A stretch of 64,000 bases of DNA from Mycobacterium sp. ACS4054 (lineage in GTDB: Bacteria > Actinomycetota > Actinomycetes > Mycobacteriales > Mycobacteriaceae). Of this stretch, positions 7,959-16,128 are shown piece by piece. The DNA lies in assembly GCF_001667275.1 (NCBI RefSeq), contig NZ_LZHV01000070.1, positions 1 to 64,000 on the forward strand, written 5' to 3'. Each line of letters starts with the position of its first letter. Within the stretch, counting starts at the first letter, position 1. The position numbers and the translations under genes are program-made. The notes under the pieces were generated by a model. The model was given only the letters and a program-made list of their open reading frames with translations. It was not told the DNA's origin and ran no database searches.

Positions 7959-9609
7959 TCCGTTGTTGGCCGCCCTGCCGCTGCTGCGCCCGCGGCTCCC
8001 CCGCATCCTGGCGGCGGTCGCGCTGGGCGCGCTGTCGCTAGGCAGCGCGCTGGCGTTGGCGGGCGTGTCGGCCTGGCTCATCACGCGGGCCTGGCAGATG
8101 CCGCCCGTGCTGGACCTGTCGATCGCGGCCGTCGCGGTGCGCGCGTTCGCGATTTCGCGGGGCGTGCTGCACTACTGCGAGCGATTGGTGACCCACGACG
8201 CCGCGCTGCGCGCGGCCGGTAGCGCCCGGTCGGGGATCTATCACCGGCTGGCCCACGGACCGGCGGCCGCCGCCGTCCGGCTGCACAGCGGCGAACTGGT
8301 CACCCGGGTGGGCTCCGACGTCGAAGAGCTGGCCAACGTGCTGGTGCGTGCCGTGGTGCCGATCGGGGTCGCGGGGGTGCTGGCGCTGGCGGCGACCGCG
8401 GTTGTCGCGGTGATCTCGCCGCCCGCCGCGGCGGTGCTGGCGGCCTGCCTGCTCATCGCGGGCGTCGTCGCCCCACGGCTGGCCGCCAACGCGGCGGCCA
8501 GGCAGGAAAGCGTTGCCCGGCAGCATCATTCCGAGCGCGACACGTCGGCGATGATCGCTCTGGAACACGCGCCCGAGCTTCGCGTCGCCGGGCTGCTGCC
8601 CCGCGTGATCGCCGAATCGCAACGCGGCCAACGCGCCTGGGGTGCGGCCCTCGACGCGGCCGCGAGGCCGGCCGCCGTCGCCGAAGCCGTGCCGACGGCC
8701 GCGATCGGGGCCAGCGTGCTGGGCGCGGTGGTGGCCGGCATCGCTTTGGCACCATCGGTCGCGCCCACCACGCTGGCCGTCCTGATGTTGTTGCCGCTGT
8801 CCGCGTTCGAGGCGATGACCCCCCTGCCGGCCGCCGCGGTCCAGCTGACGCGCTCGCGCATCGCCGCGCGCCGGCTGCTCGACCTGACCGCGACCGACGC
8901 CCCGAAACCCGGAAAGCCCACCGCCGCCCCGCCCGGGCCCGCCGCCACGCTGTCCGCCGACATCCGGTCCGGCCACGCCGCGGCCCGGTCGTACCGCGTC
9001 ACGCTGGACCTGCCGCCGAGTTCGCGGCTGGCCGTCACCGGCCCCAGCGGATCCGGCAAGACCACGCTGTTGATGACCCTCGCCGGCCTGCTGCCGCCGC
9101 TGCAGGGGCGGGTGACGCTCGACGGCACCGACCTGACCGAGTTCGACGAGGACGACTTGCGCCGCGCCGTCAGCTTTTTCGCCGAGGACGCGCACCTGTT
9201 CGCCACCACCGTCCGGGACAACCTGCTGGTCGCCCGCGGCGACTGCCGCGACGACGAGTTGACGGCCGCGCTGGACGCCGTCGGGCTGGGCGGCTGGCTC
9301 GCCGGTTTGCCCGACGGCCTGTCGACGGTGTTGACCGGTGGCGCACAAGGGCTTTCGGGCGGTCAGCGCCGACGTCTGCTCTTGGCGCGGGCCGTGCTCT
9401 CACCCGCCCGAATCGTGTTGCTCGACGAGCCGACCGAGCATCTGGACGCCGCCGACGCGGAACCGATCCTGCGCGAGCTGCTGGGGCAGGCGGGCGCCCT
9501 GTTGCCGGCCGATCGGGCCGTGGTGGTGGCGACTCATCACTTGCCCGACGACATCGGCTGTCGCCGACTGCACATCGATGCGCTCAGAGATGCCGCCGGC
9601 GCGGCATGA
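7945..9609 (+). CDS. cydC: ABC transporter for bd oxidase assembly, subunit CydC
   Basis: This is the partner of CydD. ATG 7945 sits behind a GGGGGG ribosome site inside the end of cydD, giving 554 aa. An N-terminal six-helix domain (residues about 15-290) is followed by an ATPase domain with Walker A GPSGSGKTT, signature GLSGGQRRRL and Walker B IVLLDEPTEHLD. It is the last gene of the cyd operon. Its 3' end overlaps the convergent membrane-protein gene by 26 bases, leaving no room for a separate terminator. Confidence 0.94.
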   Translation: MPRSDPLLAALPLLRPRLPRILAAVALGALSLGSALALAGVSAWLITRAWQMPPVLDLSIAAVAVRAFAISRGVLHYCERLVTHDAALRAAGSARSGIYHRLAHGPAAAAVRLHSGELVTRVGSDVEELANVLVRAVVPIGVAGVLALAATAVVAVISPPAAAVLAACLLIAGVVAPRLAANAAARQESVARQHHSERDTSAMIALEHAPELRVAGLLPRVIAESQRGQRAWGAALDAAARPAAVAEAVPTAAIGASVLGAVVAGIALAPSVAPTTLAVLMLLPLSAFEAMTPLPAAAVQLTRSRIAARRLLDLTATDAPKPGKPTAAPPGPAATLSADIRSGHAAARSYRVTLDLPPSSRLAVTGPSGSGKTTLLMTLAGLLPPLQGRVTLDGTDLTEFDEDDLRRAVSFFAEDAHLFATTVRDNLLVARGDCRDDELTAALDAVGLGGWLAGLPDGLSTVLTGGAQGLSGGQRRRLLLARAVLSPARIVLLDEPTEHLDAADAEPILRELLGQAGALLPADRAVVVATHHLPDDIGCRRLHIDALRDAAGAA

Positions 9610-10981
9610 ACTCCAGCGACAGCAGCACGATCAACAGCACGACGATCTGAGTCATCGAGACCAGCGCGTAGCGCCGGGCATCCAGCGCGTGGAACTTGCG
9701 CACGTACCGGTACAGCGACTCGAGCGCGATCAACGGGTCGAGGACATGGATCAACCGATAGAAGACCCGCTGCAGGCGGCTGCGGTTCTTTTCGTCGAAG
9801 ATCTCCGGGAAGGCCGCGAACGCCAGCGAAAGCCGTTGTGCCCCAATCTCTTTCCCGGCCGTGATCATGTCGATGCTGAGCCGTTCGTCGATGCCGTTGG
9901 GCGCGCCGCGACGGCGCCACGGCACGTCGAGGGTGATGTCGCTGCCGCCGCCGGCCGTCGCGTACCGGTGAAATCCCTGCACCTTGCCCGAGGCGTCCCT
10001 GGCGATGATCAGCTGGATGCCCGGGAACCGGCCCTCCAGCACGCCGTCCAGGTTCATGTGGAAGCCGCGGTCGGCGTGGGCCGCCTTGCTCGACGACCGC
10101 ACCACCTCGGTCAGCTCGGCGAGCCGCCTGTCGTCGAGTTCCTGTTCGGCGACGATCTCGGTGGTGACGCCGCAGTTGTGGGAACGCTTGACGGCCTGAC
10201 GTAGGTTGCGGAACTTGCGACCCACCATGTCGAACCGGGTGACGTCGACGACCACGTCGCGCCCGATCGGCACGGCGCGCAGCGACTGTCCGATCACCGC
10301 GGCGTCGTTCCACAGGGCGAGCCGCCGCTCGCCGCAGCCGACCACCGCGATGCGCCAGCCGTGGGTGTGGCACATGGCTGCGAAGTCGGCGACCAGCTCG
10401 GGGAATCGGGTCTCATCGCCGATCGGGTCACCGCTGACCACCGCGATGCCCAGGCGCGTCCGGTAGGCCAGCGCCGCGTTGCCGTCCGCGGTAAAGTGGT
10501 AGCTCTTGCCGGTCTGCATCGTGAACGGGGCGAGCGGGTCGTCCCTGGTGGCCTGGATCAATTTCCAGACCCGCGGCAGGTCCTCGGGGCGCGGGTGCGA
10601 CGACGTCGGCCACATCAGCACCATGCCCGAACTGGCGATCACCAGGTCGCCAAGCAGGTCGAAGGACAGCACGTGCAGGCCGAGGCCCGCCAGCACGAAC
10701 AGGGCCGCCGCCACGGCGTGCAACGCCGTCACGGGCCGGCCCAGGAAGATGCCCCGGGCGATCCACGCCACCGCGACCAGCACCGTCAGCGACCAGGCCA
10801 ACCGATCGGTGTAGTGCCAGGCCGGCTGGTGGTGGTGGCGGACCAGGATTTCGGCCAGCCAGCAGGTGGCGCTCAACAGCGCCAGGGCGCCGATCAGCCG
10901 GGCCGCCCGCGAATCGACGGAGACGACCACTCGTTCGCGCGCGCGGGCTTTCGCTGCGACGTCGATCACCGGCCCGCTCAC
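9584..10981 (-). CDS. MprF-like (DUF2156) membrane protein (Rv1619-like)
   Basis: N-terminal hydrophobic segments (residues about 25-140) precede a soluble domain of the DUF2156 type, the catalytic fold of phosphatidylglycerol lysyltransferases. Visible markers are the stretch around FTMQTGKSYHF, then GIAVVSGDPIGD and FRNLRQAVKR, and a C-terminal hydrophobic anchor. MprF proteins add amino acids to lipids. Mycobacteria already have LysX for that, so the substrate here is unknown. I choose GTG 10981 (VSGPVID) because it lies 5 bases after GGGAGG; an in-frame GTG at 10987 is too close to that site. It follows tesB1 after a gap with a hairpin. Confidence 0.82.
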   Translation of the reverse strand: MSGPVIDVAAKARARERVVVSVDSRAARLIGALALLSATCWLAEILVRHHHQPAWHYTDRLAWSLTVLVAVAWIARGIFLGRPVTALHAVAAALFVLAGLGLHVLSFDLLGDLVIASSGMVLMWPTSSHPRPEDLPRVWKLIQATRDDPLAPFTMQTGKSYHFTADGNAALAYRTRLGIAVVSGDPIGDETRFPELVADFAAMCHTHGWRIAVVGCGERRLALWNDAAVIGQSLRAVPIGRDVVVDVTRFDMVGRKFRNLRQAVKRSHNCGVTTEIVAEQELDDRRLAELTEVVRSSSKAAHADRGFHMNLDGVLEGRFPGIQLIIARDASGKVQGFHRYATAGGGSDITLDVPWRRRGAPNGIDERLSIDMITAGKEIGAQRLSLAFAAFPEIFDEKNRSRLQRVFYRLIHVLDPLIALESLYRYVRKFHALDARRYALVSMTQIVVLLIVLLSLEFMPRRRHL

Positions 10982-11070
10982 ACTCACCTCCCGATGCGCT
11001 GACGCTTCAGCTGGGCGGCTGGTTGCCGCCGCTGCACCGAATACCCGGCTGCTATGAACTTACGCCCGAT

Positions 11071-11085
11071 CCCGGCCCTGCCGGG
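11071..11085 (-). terminator. Small GC hairpin after tesB1
   Basis: CCCGGC and GCCGGG pair perfectly around a 3-base loop, about 40 bases past the tesB1 stop and before the DUF2156 gene. No T-run follows, so termination is only possible, not shown. Confidence 0.3.
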
Positions 11086-11124
11086 CCCGATTCACGCCGA
11101 TGTCCTGCGGGTATTCCGCCCTGT

Positions 11125-12000
11125 CTATCGGCCCGACGGCGGAAAGTATTTCAGCACCCCTTCTTGCACCACCGTCGCCAGCAGCTGTCCGGAACGATCG
11201 AAGAAGTGACCGGTGCCCAGCCCGCGCGAGTCCGCGGCCACCGGCGACGACGTCGAGTACAGCACCCAGTCGTCGAAGTTGACCGGCCGGTGAAACCAGA
11301 CGGAATGGTTGGCGGAGGCGGCGAAGATGCGGTCGAACCCCCAGGACAGCCCGTGGGTGGTGATCACGGAGTCCAGCACCGTGGTGTCCGAGGAATACAC
11401 CATGGTCGCGGTGTGCAGGACCGGGTCGCCGGGCAGCGGGCCGCCGGCCTTCATCCACACGCGGTTGTGCGGGAGCCGGTCGCCCTTCTCGCGCATCACC
11501 CAGGCCGGGTCGTTGGTGTAGCGCCATTCGATCGGCTGCAGCGCGTTGACGAAGTGCGGGACGGTCTCCTCGTAACCGCGCAGCAGCTCGCCGATCGGCG
11601 GCTGCGTTTCGGGCTCCCCCACCTGCGGCGGGTCGACGCCGTGTTCGAGGCCGCGGCCGCCCGCCATGTAGGAGATCATCGCCGACGACAGCAGCATGCC
11701 GTCCTGCACGGCGTCGACGCGCCGATTGGCGAAGCGCCGCTCGTCGCGCAGGCGGGTGACGTGGAATTCGAGGTCCTTGCCGGTGTCGCCGCCGTTGATG
11801 AAGTGCACGGACAGCGCGCTGGGCGGCAGGTCGTCCCGAACCAGCGTGCGACCGCTCGCCACGAACGATTGGGCCATCAGCTGGCCACCGAATGTCCGCA
11901 TCGGGTTCTTGCTGGGATGGGACCCGACGAACCGGTCGTCGGCGACCCGGTTGAGGTCGAGAATGGCCAGCAATTCCTCGAAATCAGAATTGGTGCTGAT
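11125..12000 (-). CDS. tesB1: Acyl-CoA thioesterase II, TesB1
   Basis: TesB enzymes hydrolyse acyl-CoA to free acid and CoA. The protein has the double hotdog fold of the family: N-terminal GSHPSKNPMRTFGGQLMAQS and C-terminal HGLSWGFDRI with NHSVWFHRPV. Start choice is unusual. The first conventional start is TTG at 11973 (282 aa), but a GGAGAGG ribosome site lies 5 bases before an ATC at 11998-12000, which adds ISTNSDFEE and gives 291 aa, nearer the 300 aa of M. tuberculosis TesB1. I give the longer form. It follows pykA after 26 bases, so the two are probably cotranscribed. Confidence 0.88.
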   Translation of the reverse strand: MSTNSDFEELLAILDLNRVADDRFVGSHPSKNPMRTFGGQLMAQSFVASGRTLVRDDLPPSALSVHFINGGDTGKDLEFHVTRLRDERRFANRRVDAVQDGMLLSSAMISYMAGGRGLEHGVDPPQVGEPETQPPIGELLRGYEETVPHFVNALQPIEWRYTNDPAWVMREKGDRLPHNRVWMKAGGPLPGDPVLHTATMVYSSDTTVLDSVITTHGLSWGFDRIFAASANHSVWFHRPVNFDDWVLYSTSSPVAADSRGLGTGHFFDRSGQLLATVVQEGVLKYFPPSGR

Positions 12001-12026
12001 CGCGGCCTCTCCTATGGGTCGTCCGG

Positions 12027-13445
12027 CTAGACGTCGTCCTCCCCGATCCGGTGCACGTGGATGAGGTTGGTCGACCCTACTGTGCCAGGTGGCGCGCCGG
12101 CCACGATCACCACCAGGTCACCGCGCTTGTAGCGACCGAGTTCCAGCAGCGACTTGTCGACCTGGCGGATCATGCCGTCGGTGGAGGTCATCATCGGGAC
12201 GATGAACGTCTCGGTGCCCCAGGTCATGGCGAGTTGGCTGCGCACCTCGGGCCAGGCGGTGAAGGCCAGCAGCGGCAACGGGGTGTGCAGGCGCGCCAGC
12301 CGCTTGACGGTGTCCCCGGATTGGGTGAAGGCGACCAGCGCCTTGGCGTCGAGGCGCTCGCCGATGTCGCGGGCGGCATACGAGATCACCCCGCGCTTGG
12401 TGCGCGGCACGTGCGTCAGCGGCGGGGCGGCGGTGGAGTTGTCCTCGACGGCGCAGATGATGCGCGACATGGTGCGGACGGCCGCCAGCGGGTACTTGCC
12501 CACCGACGTCTCCCCGGACAACATCACCGCGTCCGCGCCGTCGAGCACGGCGTTGGCGACGTCGGAGGCCTCGGCGCGCGTCGGCCGGGAATTCTCGATC
12601 ATCGAGTCGAGCATCTGGGTCGCCACGATGACGGGTTTGGCGTTCTCCCGGGCCATTTGGATGGCCCGCTTCTGCACCAGCGGCACCTCTTCGAGCGGCA
12701 GCTCGACACCGAGGTCGCCGCGGGCCACCATGATGGCGTCGAAGGCCAGCACGATCGCTTCCAAATTGTCGACGGCTTCCGGCTTTTCCAGCTTCGCGAT
12801 CACCGGCACCCGGCGGCCGATGCGATCCATCACCTCGTGCACCAACTCGACGTCGGACGGCGAGCGCACGAAGGACAGCGCGACCAGGTCGACACCGAGA
12901 TCCAGCGCGAAGGTGAGGTCCTCGATATCCTTCTCCGACAAGGCCGGTGCGGACACGTTCATGCCGGGCAGCGAGATGCCCTTGTTGTTGCTGACCGGGC
13001 CGCCCTCGACGACGGTGCAGATGACGTCGTCGCCGTCGATGCGGTCGACGACCAGACCCACCTTGCCGTCGTCGACCAGCACCCGGTCACCGACCGTCGC
13101 GTCGGTGGCCAGCTTCTTGTAGGTGGTCGACACCCGGTCGTGGGTGCCCTCGCAATCCGCGACGGTGATGCAGACGGTTTCGCCGTCGGCCCAGTAGGTG
13201 GAACCGGTGGCGAATCGCCCCAGCCGGATCTTGGGGCCCTGCAGATCGGCGAGCACCCCGACCGCGCGGCCGGTGGTGTCGGACGCGGCCCGCACCCGCT
13301 CGTAGGCCGCCTTGTGGTCGGAGTAGTCGCCGTGACTGAAGTTCAACCGGGCGACGTCCATTCCCGCCTCGACCAGCGCCAGAATCAGCTCGTCCGAATT
13401 CGTCGCAGGGCCAAGGGTGCAGACGATCTTCCCGCGTCTACTCAC
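12027..13445 (-). CDS. pykA: Pyruvate kinase
   Basis: This enzyme transfers phosphate from phosphoenolpyruvate to ADP in glycolysis. The 472 aa equal the length in M. tuberculosis. Visible are the N-terminal KIVCTLGPATN substrate loop, the catalytic Lys in VIAKLEKPEA, the metal site MVARGDLGVELP and the C-terminal allosteric domain (from about 345). The GTG start is only 8 bases after TATGCT on the minus strand, so the mRNA may be leaderless. Confidence 0.97.
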   Translation of the reverse strand: MSRRGKIVCTLGPATNSDELILALVEAGMDVARLNFSHGDYSDHKAAYERVRAASDTTGRAVGVLADLQGPKIRLGRFATGSTYWADGETVCITVADCEGTHDRVSTTYKKLATDATVGDRVLVDDGKVGLVVDRIDGDDVICTVVEGGPVSNNKGISLPGMNVSAPALSEKDIEDLTFALDLGVDLVALSFVRSPSDVELVHEVMDRIGRRVPVIAKLEKPEAVDNLEAIVLAFDAIMVARGDLGVELPLEEVPLVQKRAIQMARENAKPVIVATQMLDSMIENSRPTRAEASDVANAVLDGADAVMLSGETSVGKYPLAAVRTMSRIICAVEDNSTAAPPLTHVPRTKRGVISYAARDIGERLDAKALVAFTQSGDTVKRLARLHTPLPLLAFTAWPEVRSQLAMTWGTETFIVPMMTSTDGMIRQVDKSLLELGRYKRGDLVVIVAGAPPGTVGSTNLIHVHRIGEDDV

Positions 13446-13459
13446 GCCGAACCAGCATA
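13446..13459 (-). promoter_or_regulatory. Candidate -10 element placing pykA on a leaderless mRNA
   Basis: On the minus strand TATGCT (13459-13454) fits the mycobacterial TANNNT -10 pattern. The pykA GTG follows after 8 bases, the distance expected when transcription starts at the start codon. No ribosome site is present, which agrees. Confidence 0.45.
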
Positions 13460-13520
13460 GTCGGGTGGGCCCCCCGCGGTCCGGCGGAACGGGGTGTTGC
13501 CGGGTGAGCGATCGGCCACG

Positions 13521-13940
13521 CTAAACCGCGGGAAACAGCGGAAAGCCGGGCAGGTTACGCAGCACCGTCCACGCGATGACGGCGACCGCCATCGCCAGCC
13601 ACGCCGGCGTTGACAGCGCCGGTTGGCGGCGGCGCCGGCGCACCAGCAGCCATCCGGCCAGCAGCGGGATGCCGACCAGCAGGAAGATGTTGTCGTTGAC
13701 GGCGGCGACCAGGTCGCCGTGCAGCAGGTCGTGCGTCATGCGCAGGCCACCGCAGAACGGGCAATTCCAGCCGGTGAGCCATTTGAAGGGGCACTGCGGG
13801 TACACCGAATTCGTGTTGTGCGGGTCGACCAGGCCGACGTAGCCGAGCGCGCCGCCCAGCACCACGGCGGTACCCGCGGCGACGTATCGGCGCTGACGCC
13901 GCTTTTCCACCGGTTGTCCGGCGGAATCGGTTTGCGTCAC
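13521..13940 (-). CDS. DUF2752 membrane protein (Rv1616-like)
   Basis: This 139-residue protein has three hydrophobic segments and the DUF2752 signature CPFKWLTGWNCPFCG followed by LRMTHDLLHGD. The paired Cys could bind metal or a cofactor, but no function is known. It lies between lgt and pykA on the same strand. M. tuberculosis has an additional small membrane gene (Rv1615) next to it, for which I see no room here: only 38 bases separate this gene from lgt. Confidence 0.8.
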   Translation of the reverse strand: MTQTDSAGQPVEKRRQRRYVAAGTAVVLGGALGYVGLVDPHNTNSVYPQCPFKWLTGWNCPFCGGLRMTHDLLHGDLVAAVNDNIFLLVGIPLLAGWLLVRRRRRQPALSTPAWLAMAVAVIAWTVLRNLPGFPLFPAV

Positions 13941-13978
13941 GCTCTCAGCATGCCAGACGGCGCCGGCCGCCAGCGGTG

Positions 13979-15316
13979 CTACGGCCGGTTCCTGCGCAGC
14001 CGCCAGCGGCTGCGGGTTTCCTTGTACGGCTCGGCGGTCGCGGCCGGCTCGGCGGAGTCGTGTGCCGGCTTCGGCTCGGGCTCGTCGGGTTCGGCTTCTT
14101 CGGCTTCGGGTTCTTCGGCTTCGGCTTCAGGTTCTTCGGCTTCGCGCTCTTCGGCTTCGGCCTCGTCCGCCTCTTCCGCTTCTGCCTCGGGCTCTTCGGG
14201 TTCGGGCTCTTCCGCCTCTTCCGCTTCTGCCTCGGGCTCTTCGGGTTCGGGCTCTTCCGCCGCAGTCTCGTTAGCTTCGGGCTCTTCCGCTTCGGGCTCT
14301 TCGGCCTCGTCGGCGTCTTCGGCCTCGTCGGCGTCTTCGGCCTCGTCCGCCTTGCCGTCACCGTCCTCGGCGCCCGCCGCAACCGTCGCTGTCGACGCAC
14401 CGCCCGCGGCAACGGTCGCGAGCTCACGCGCCGGTTCCTCCGCGGCCTCCTCGTTGCCACGCAGGCTCTCGGGGTCATCCCGCCCCTTGGGCGCCACCAT
14501 GATGTACACCACGGCCCCGATGAACACGAAAGTCGATGTGAACGAATTGATCCGGATGCCCGCGATGTGCGTGGCGGTGTCATCGCGCAGCAACTCGACG
14601 CCGAAGCGCCCGATGCAATAGCTGGCCACGTACAGCGCGAACAGCCGCCCGTGGCCCAGCGTGAATCGCCGGTCCGCGTAGATCAGAATGGCGAAAACCA
14701 GGACGTTCCAGATCAATTCGTACAGGAACGTCGGCTGCACGACGAGCGCCACCTGCCCGGTCGAGACGCCGTCCAACGAGTGCGGGTCGACGTATCCCGA
14801 GGGGTCTCGGCGATAGAAGATCTCCAGCCCCCACGGCAGCGTGGTTTCGCGGCCGTAGAGCTCCTGGTTGAAGTAGTTGCCCAGCCGGCCGATGGCCTGC
14901 GCCAAAACGAGGCCGGGGGCCACCGCGTCGGTGAAGGCGGGCAGCGGAATGCCGCGGCGCCGGCAGGCGATCCACGCGCCCACGCAACCGAGCGCCACCG
15001 CGCCCCAAATGCCCAGCCCGCCGTCCCAAATGCGCACGGCCGCACCGATGCCGGCGCCGCCCGGGCCCCAGTACGTTCGCCAATCGGTGGCCAGGTGATA
15101 CAGCCGGCCGCCCACCAACCCGAACGGCACGACCCACAACGCGATGTCGTAGATGACGCCGCGCTGGCCGCCGCGGGCCTCCCACCGGCGGTCGCCGATC
15201 AGCAGCGCCACCACGATGCCGATGATGATGAACAACGCGTAGGCGCGGATGGGCAGCGGCCCGAGGTGCCACACCCCCTGGGGCGGGCTGGGGAAGTACG
15301 TCGGCGGCATCGTCAT
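13979..15316 (-). CDS. lgt: Prolipoprotein diacylglyceryl transferase with long acidic tail
   Basis: Lgt moves diacylglycerol from phosphatidylglycerol to the lipobox Cys of prelipoproteins, the first step of lipoprotein maturation. Residues 1-275 are the membrane enzyme, with the family signature around GRLGNYFNQELYG and conserved YLGPLPIRAY-like (here HLGPLPIRAY) and WDGGLGIWG motifs. Residues about 290-445 are a low-complexity cytoplasmic tail of Glu, Ala and Pro, with exact internal repeats, ending in a basic patch (RSRWRLRRNRP). Mycobacterial Lgt proteins carry such extensions, but their role is unknown. The start overlaps the trpA stop in ATGA. Confidence 0.95.
   Translation of the reverse strand: MTMPPTYFPSPPQGVWHLGPLPIRAYALFIIIGIVVALLIGDRRWEARGGQRGVIYDIALWVVPFGLVGGRLYHLATDWRTYWGPGGAGIGAAVRIWDGGLGIWGAVALGCVGAWIACRRRGIPLPAFTDAVAPGLVLAQAIGRLGNYFNQELYGRETTLPWGLEIFYRRDPSGYVDPHSLDGVSTGQVALVVQPTFLYELIWNVLVFAILIYADRRFTLGHGRLFALYVASYCIGRFGVELLRDDTATHIAGIRINSFTSTFVFIGAVVYIMVAPKGRDDPESLRGNEEAAEEPARELATVAAGGASTATVAAGAEDGDGKADEAEDADEAEDADEAEEPEAEEPEANETAAEEPEPEEPEAEAEEAEEPEPEEPEAEAEEADEAEAEEREAEEPEAEAEEPEAEEAEPDEPEPKPAHDSAEPAATAEPYKETRSRWRLRRNRP
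14169..14258. repeat. Perfect 45-bp tandem repeat, two copies, within lgt
   Basis: Bases 14169-14213 and 14214-14258 are identical. Each encodes a 15-residue Glu/Pro/Ala unit of the Lgt tail, so copy-number change keeps the frame. The surrounding stretch 14075-14350 is built from shorter, degenerate relatives of the same unit. Confidence 0.9.
14305..14340. repeat. Perfect 18-bp tandem repeat, two copies, within lgt
   Basis: Bases 14305-14322 and 14323-14340 are identical and encode the 6-residue unit EDADEA twice in the Lgt tail. A third, partial copy follows. Confidence 0.85.
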
Positions 15317-16128
15317 CTCCTCGCCGCCCGCTGCCGGACACCGGCGGCCAGTTCCTCGGTCAGCGCGCGCACCGCGGGCAACCCGCCGTCTCCGAGCGCC
15401 GACACCAGCGCCGAACCGACGATGACACCGTCGGCGTAGCTGCCAATCTCGGCGGCCTGCTCCCGCGACCGCACCCCCAGCCCGACGCCGACCGGTATGT
15501 CCGACACCGCCTTGACCCGCTGCACCAATTCCGGCGCAGCATGCGACACGGCGTCGCGCGCTCCGGTTACCCCCATCGTGGAAGCAGCGTAGACGAATCC
15601 GCGCGACGCCTCGACCGTCATCGCCAGGCGCTGCGGCGTCGACGACGGCGCCACCAGAAAAATGCGATCCAACCGATGCTCCTCAGCTGCCGCCAGCCAC
15701 CGTCCGGCTTCGTCGGGGATGAGGTCCGGGGTGATCAGGCCGTGTCCGCCGGCCGACGCGAGATCCCGCGCGAACGCGTCGACCCCATAACGCAACACGG
15801 GATTCCAGTAGGTCATCACCACGGCGCGCCCGCCGGCCGCGCTGATCGCCTCGACCGCGGCGAGCGTGTCCCGCACCCGCACCCCCCCTTGCAGCGCGGC
15901 CTCGGTGGCGCGGGCGATGGTCGGCCCGTCCATGCCCGGATCCGAATAGGGCACCCCGACTTCGATGAGGTCACAACCGGATTCCACCAGGGCGCGCATC
16001 CCGTCCACCGAGGTCGGCACGTCGGGGTAACCGGTGGGCAGGTAGCCGATCAGGGCCGCGCGATTGTCGTTGCGGCACGCCTCGAAGACCGGCCCGAGCC
16101 TGCTGGCTTGTTTCTGTTCCACGGTCAC
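15313..16128 (-). CDS. trpA: Tryptophan synthase alpha subunit
   Basis: TrpA splits indole-3-glycerol phosphate into indole and glyceraldehyde 3-phosphate and channels indole to TrpB. The catalytic Glu is in DLIEVGVPYSDP, and GPTIARATEAAL and the phosphate-binding GVGLGVRS are conserved. The GTG at 16128 overlaps the trpB TGA (GTGA) and gives 271 aa, as in M. tuberculosis. The stop overlaps the lgt start by 4 bases, so trpB, trpA and lgt are translationally coupled. Confidence 0.97.
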   Translation of the reverse strand: MTVEQKQASRLGPVFEACRNDNRAALIGYLPTGYPDVPTSVDGMRALVESGCDLIEVGVPYSDPGMDGPTIARATEAALQGGVRVRDTLAAVEAISAAGGRAVVMTYWNPVLRYGVDAFARDLASAGGHGLITPDLIPDEAGRWLAAAEEHRLDRIFLVAPSSTPQRLAMTVEASRGFVYAASTMGVTGARDAVSHAAPELVQRVKAVSDIPVGVGLGVRSREQAAEIGSYADGVIVGSALVSALGDGGLPAVRALTEELAAGVRQRAARR

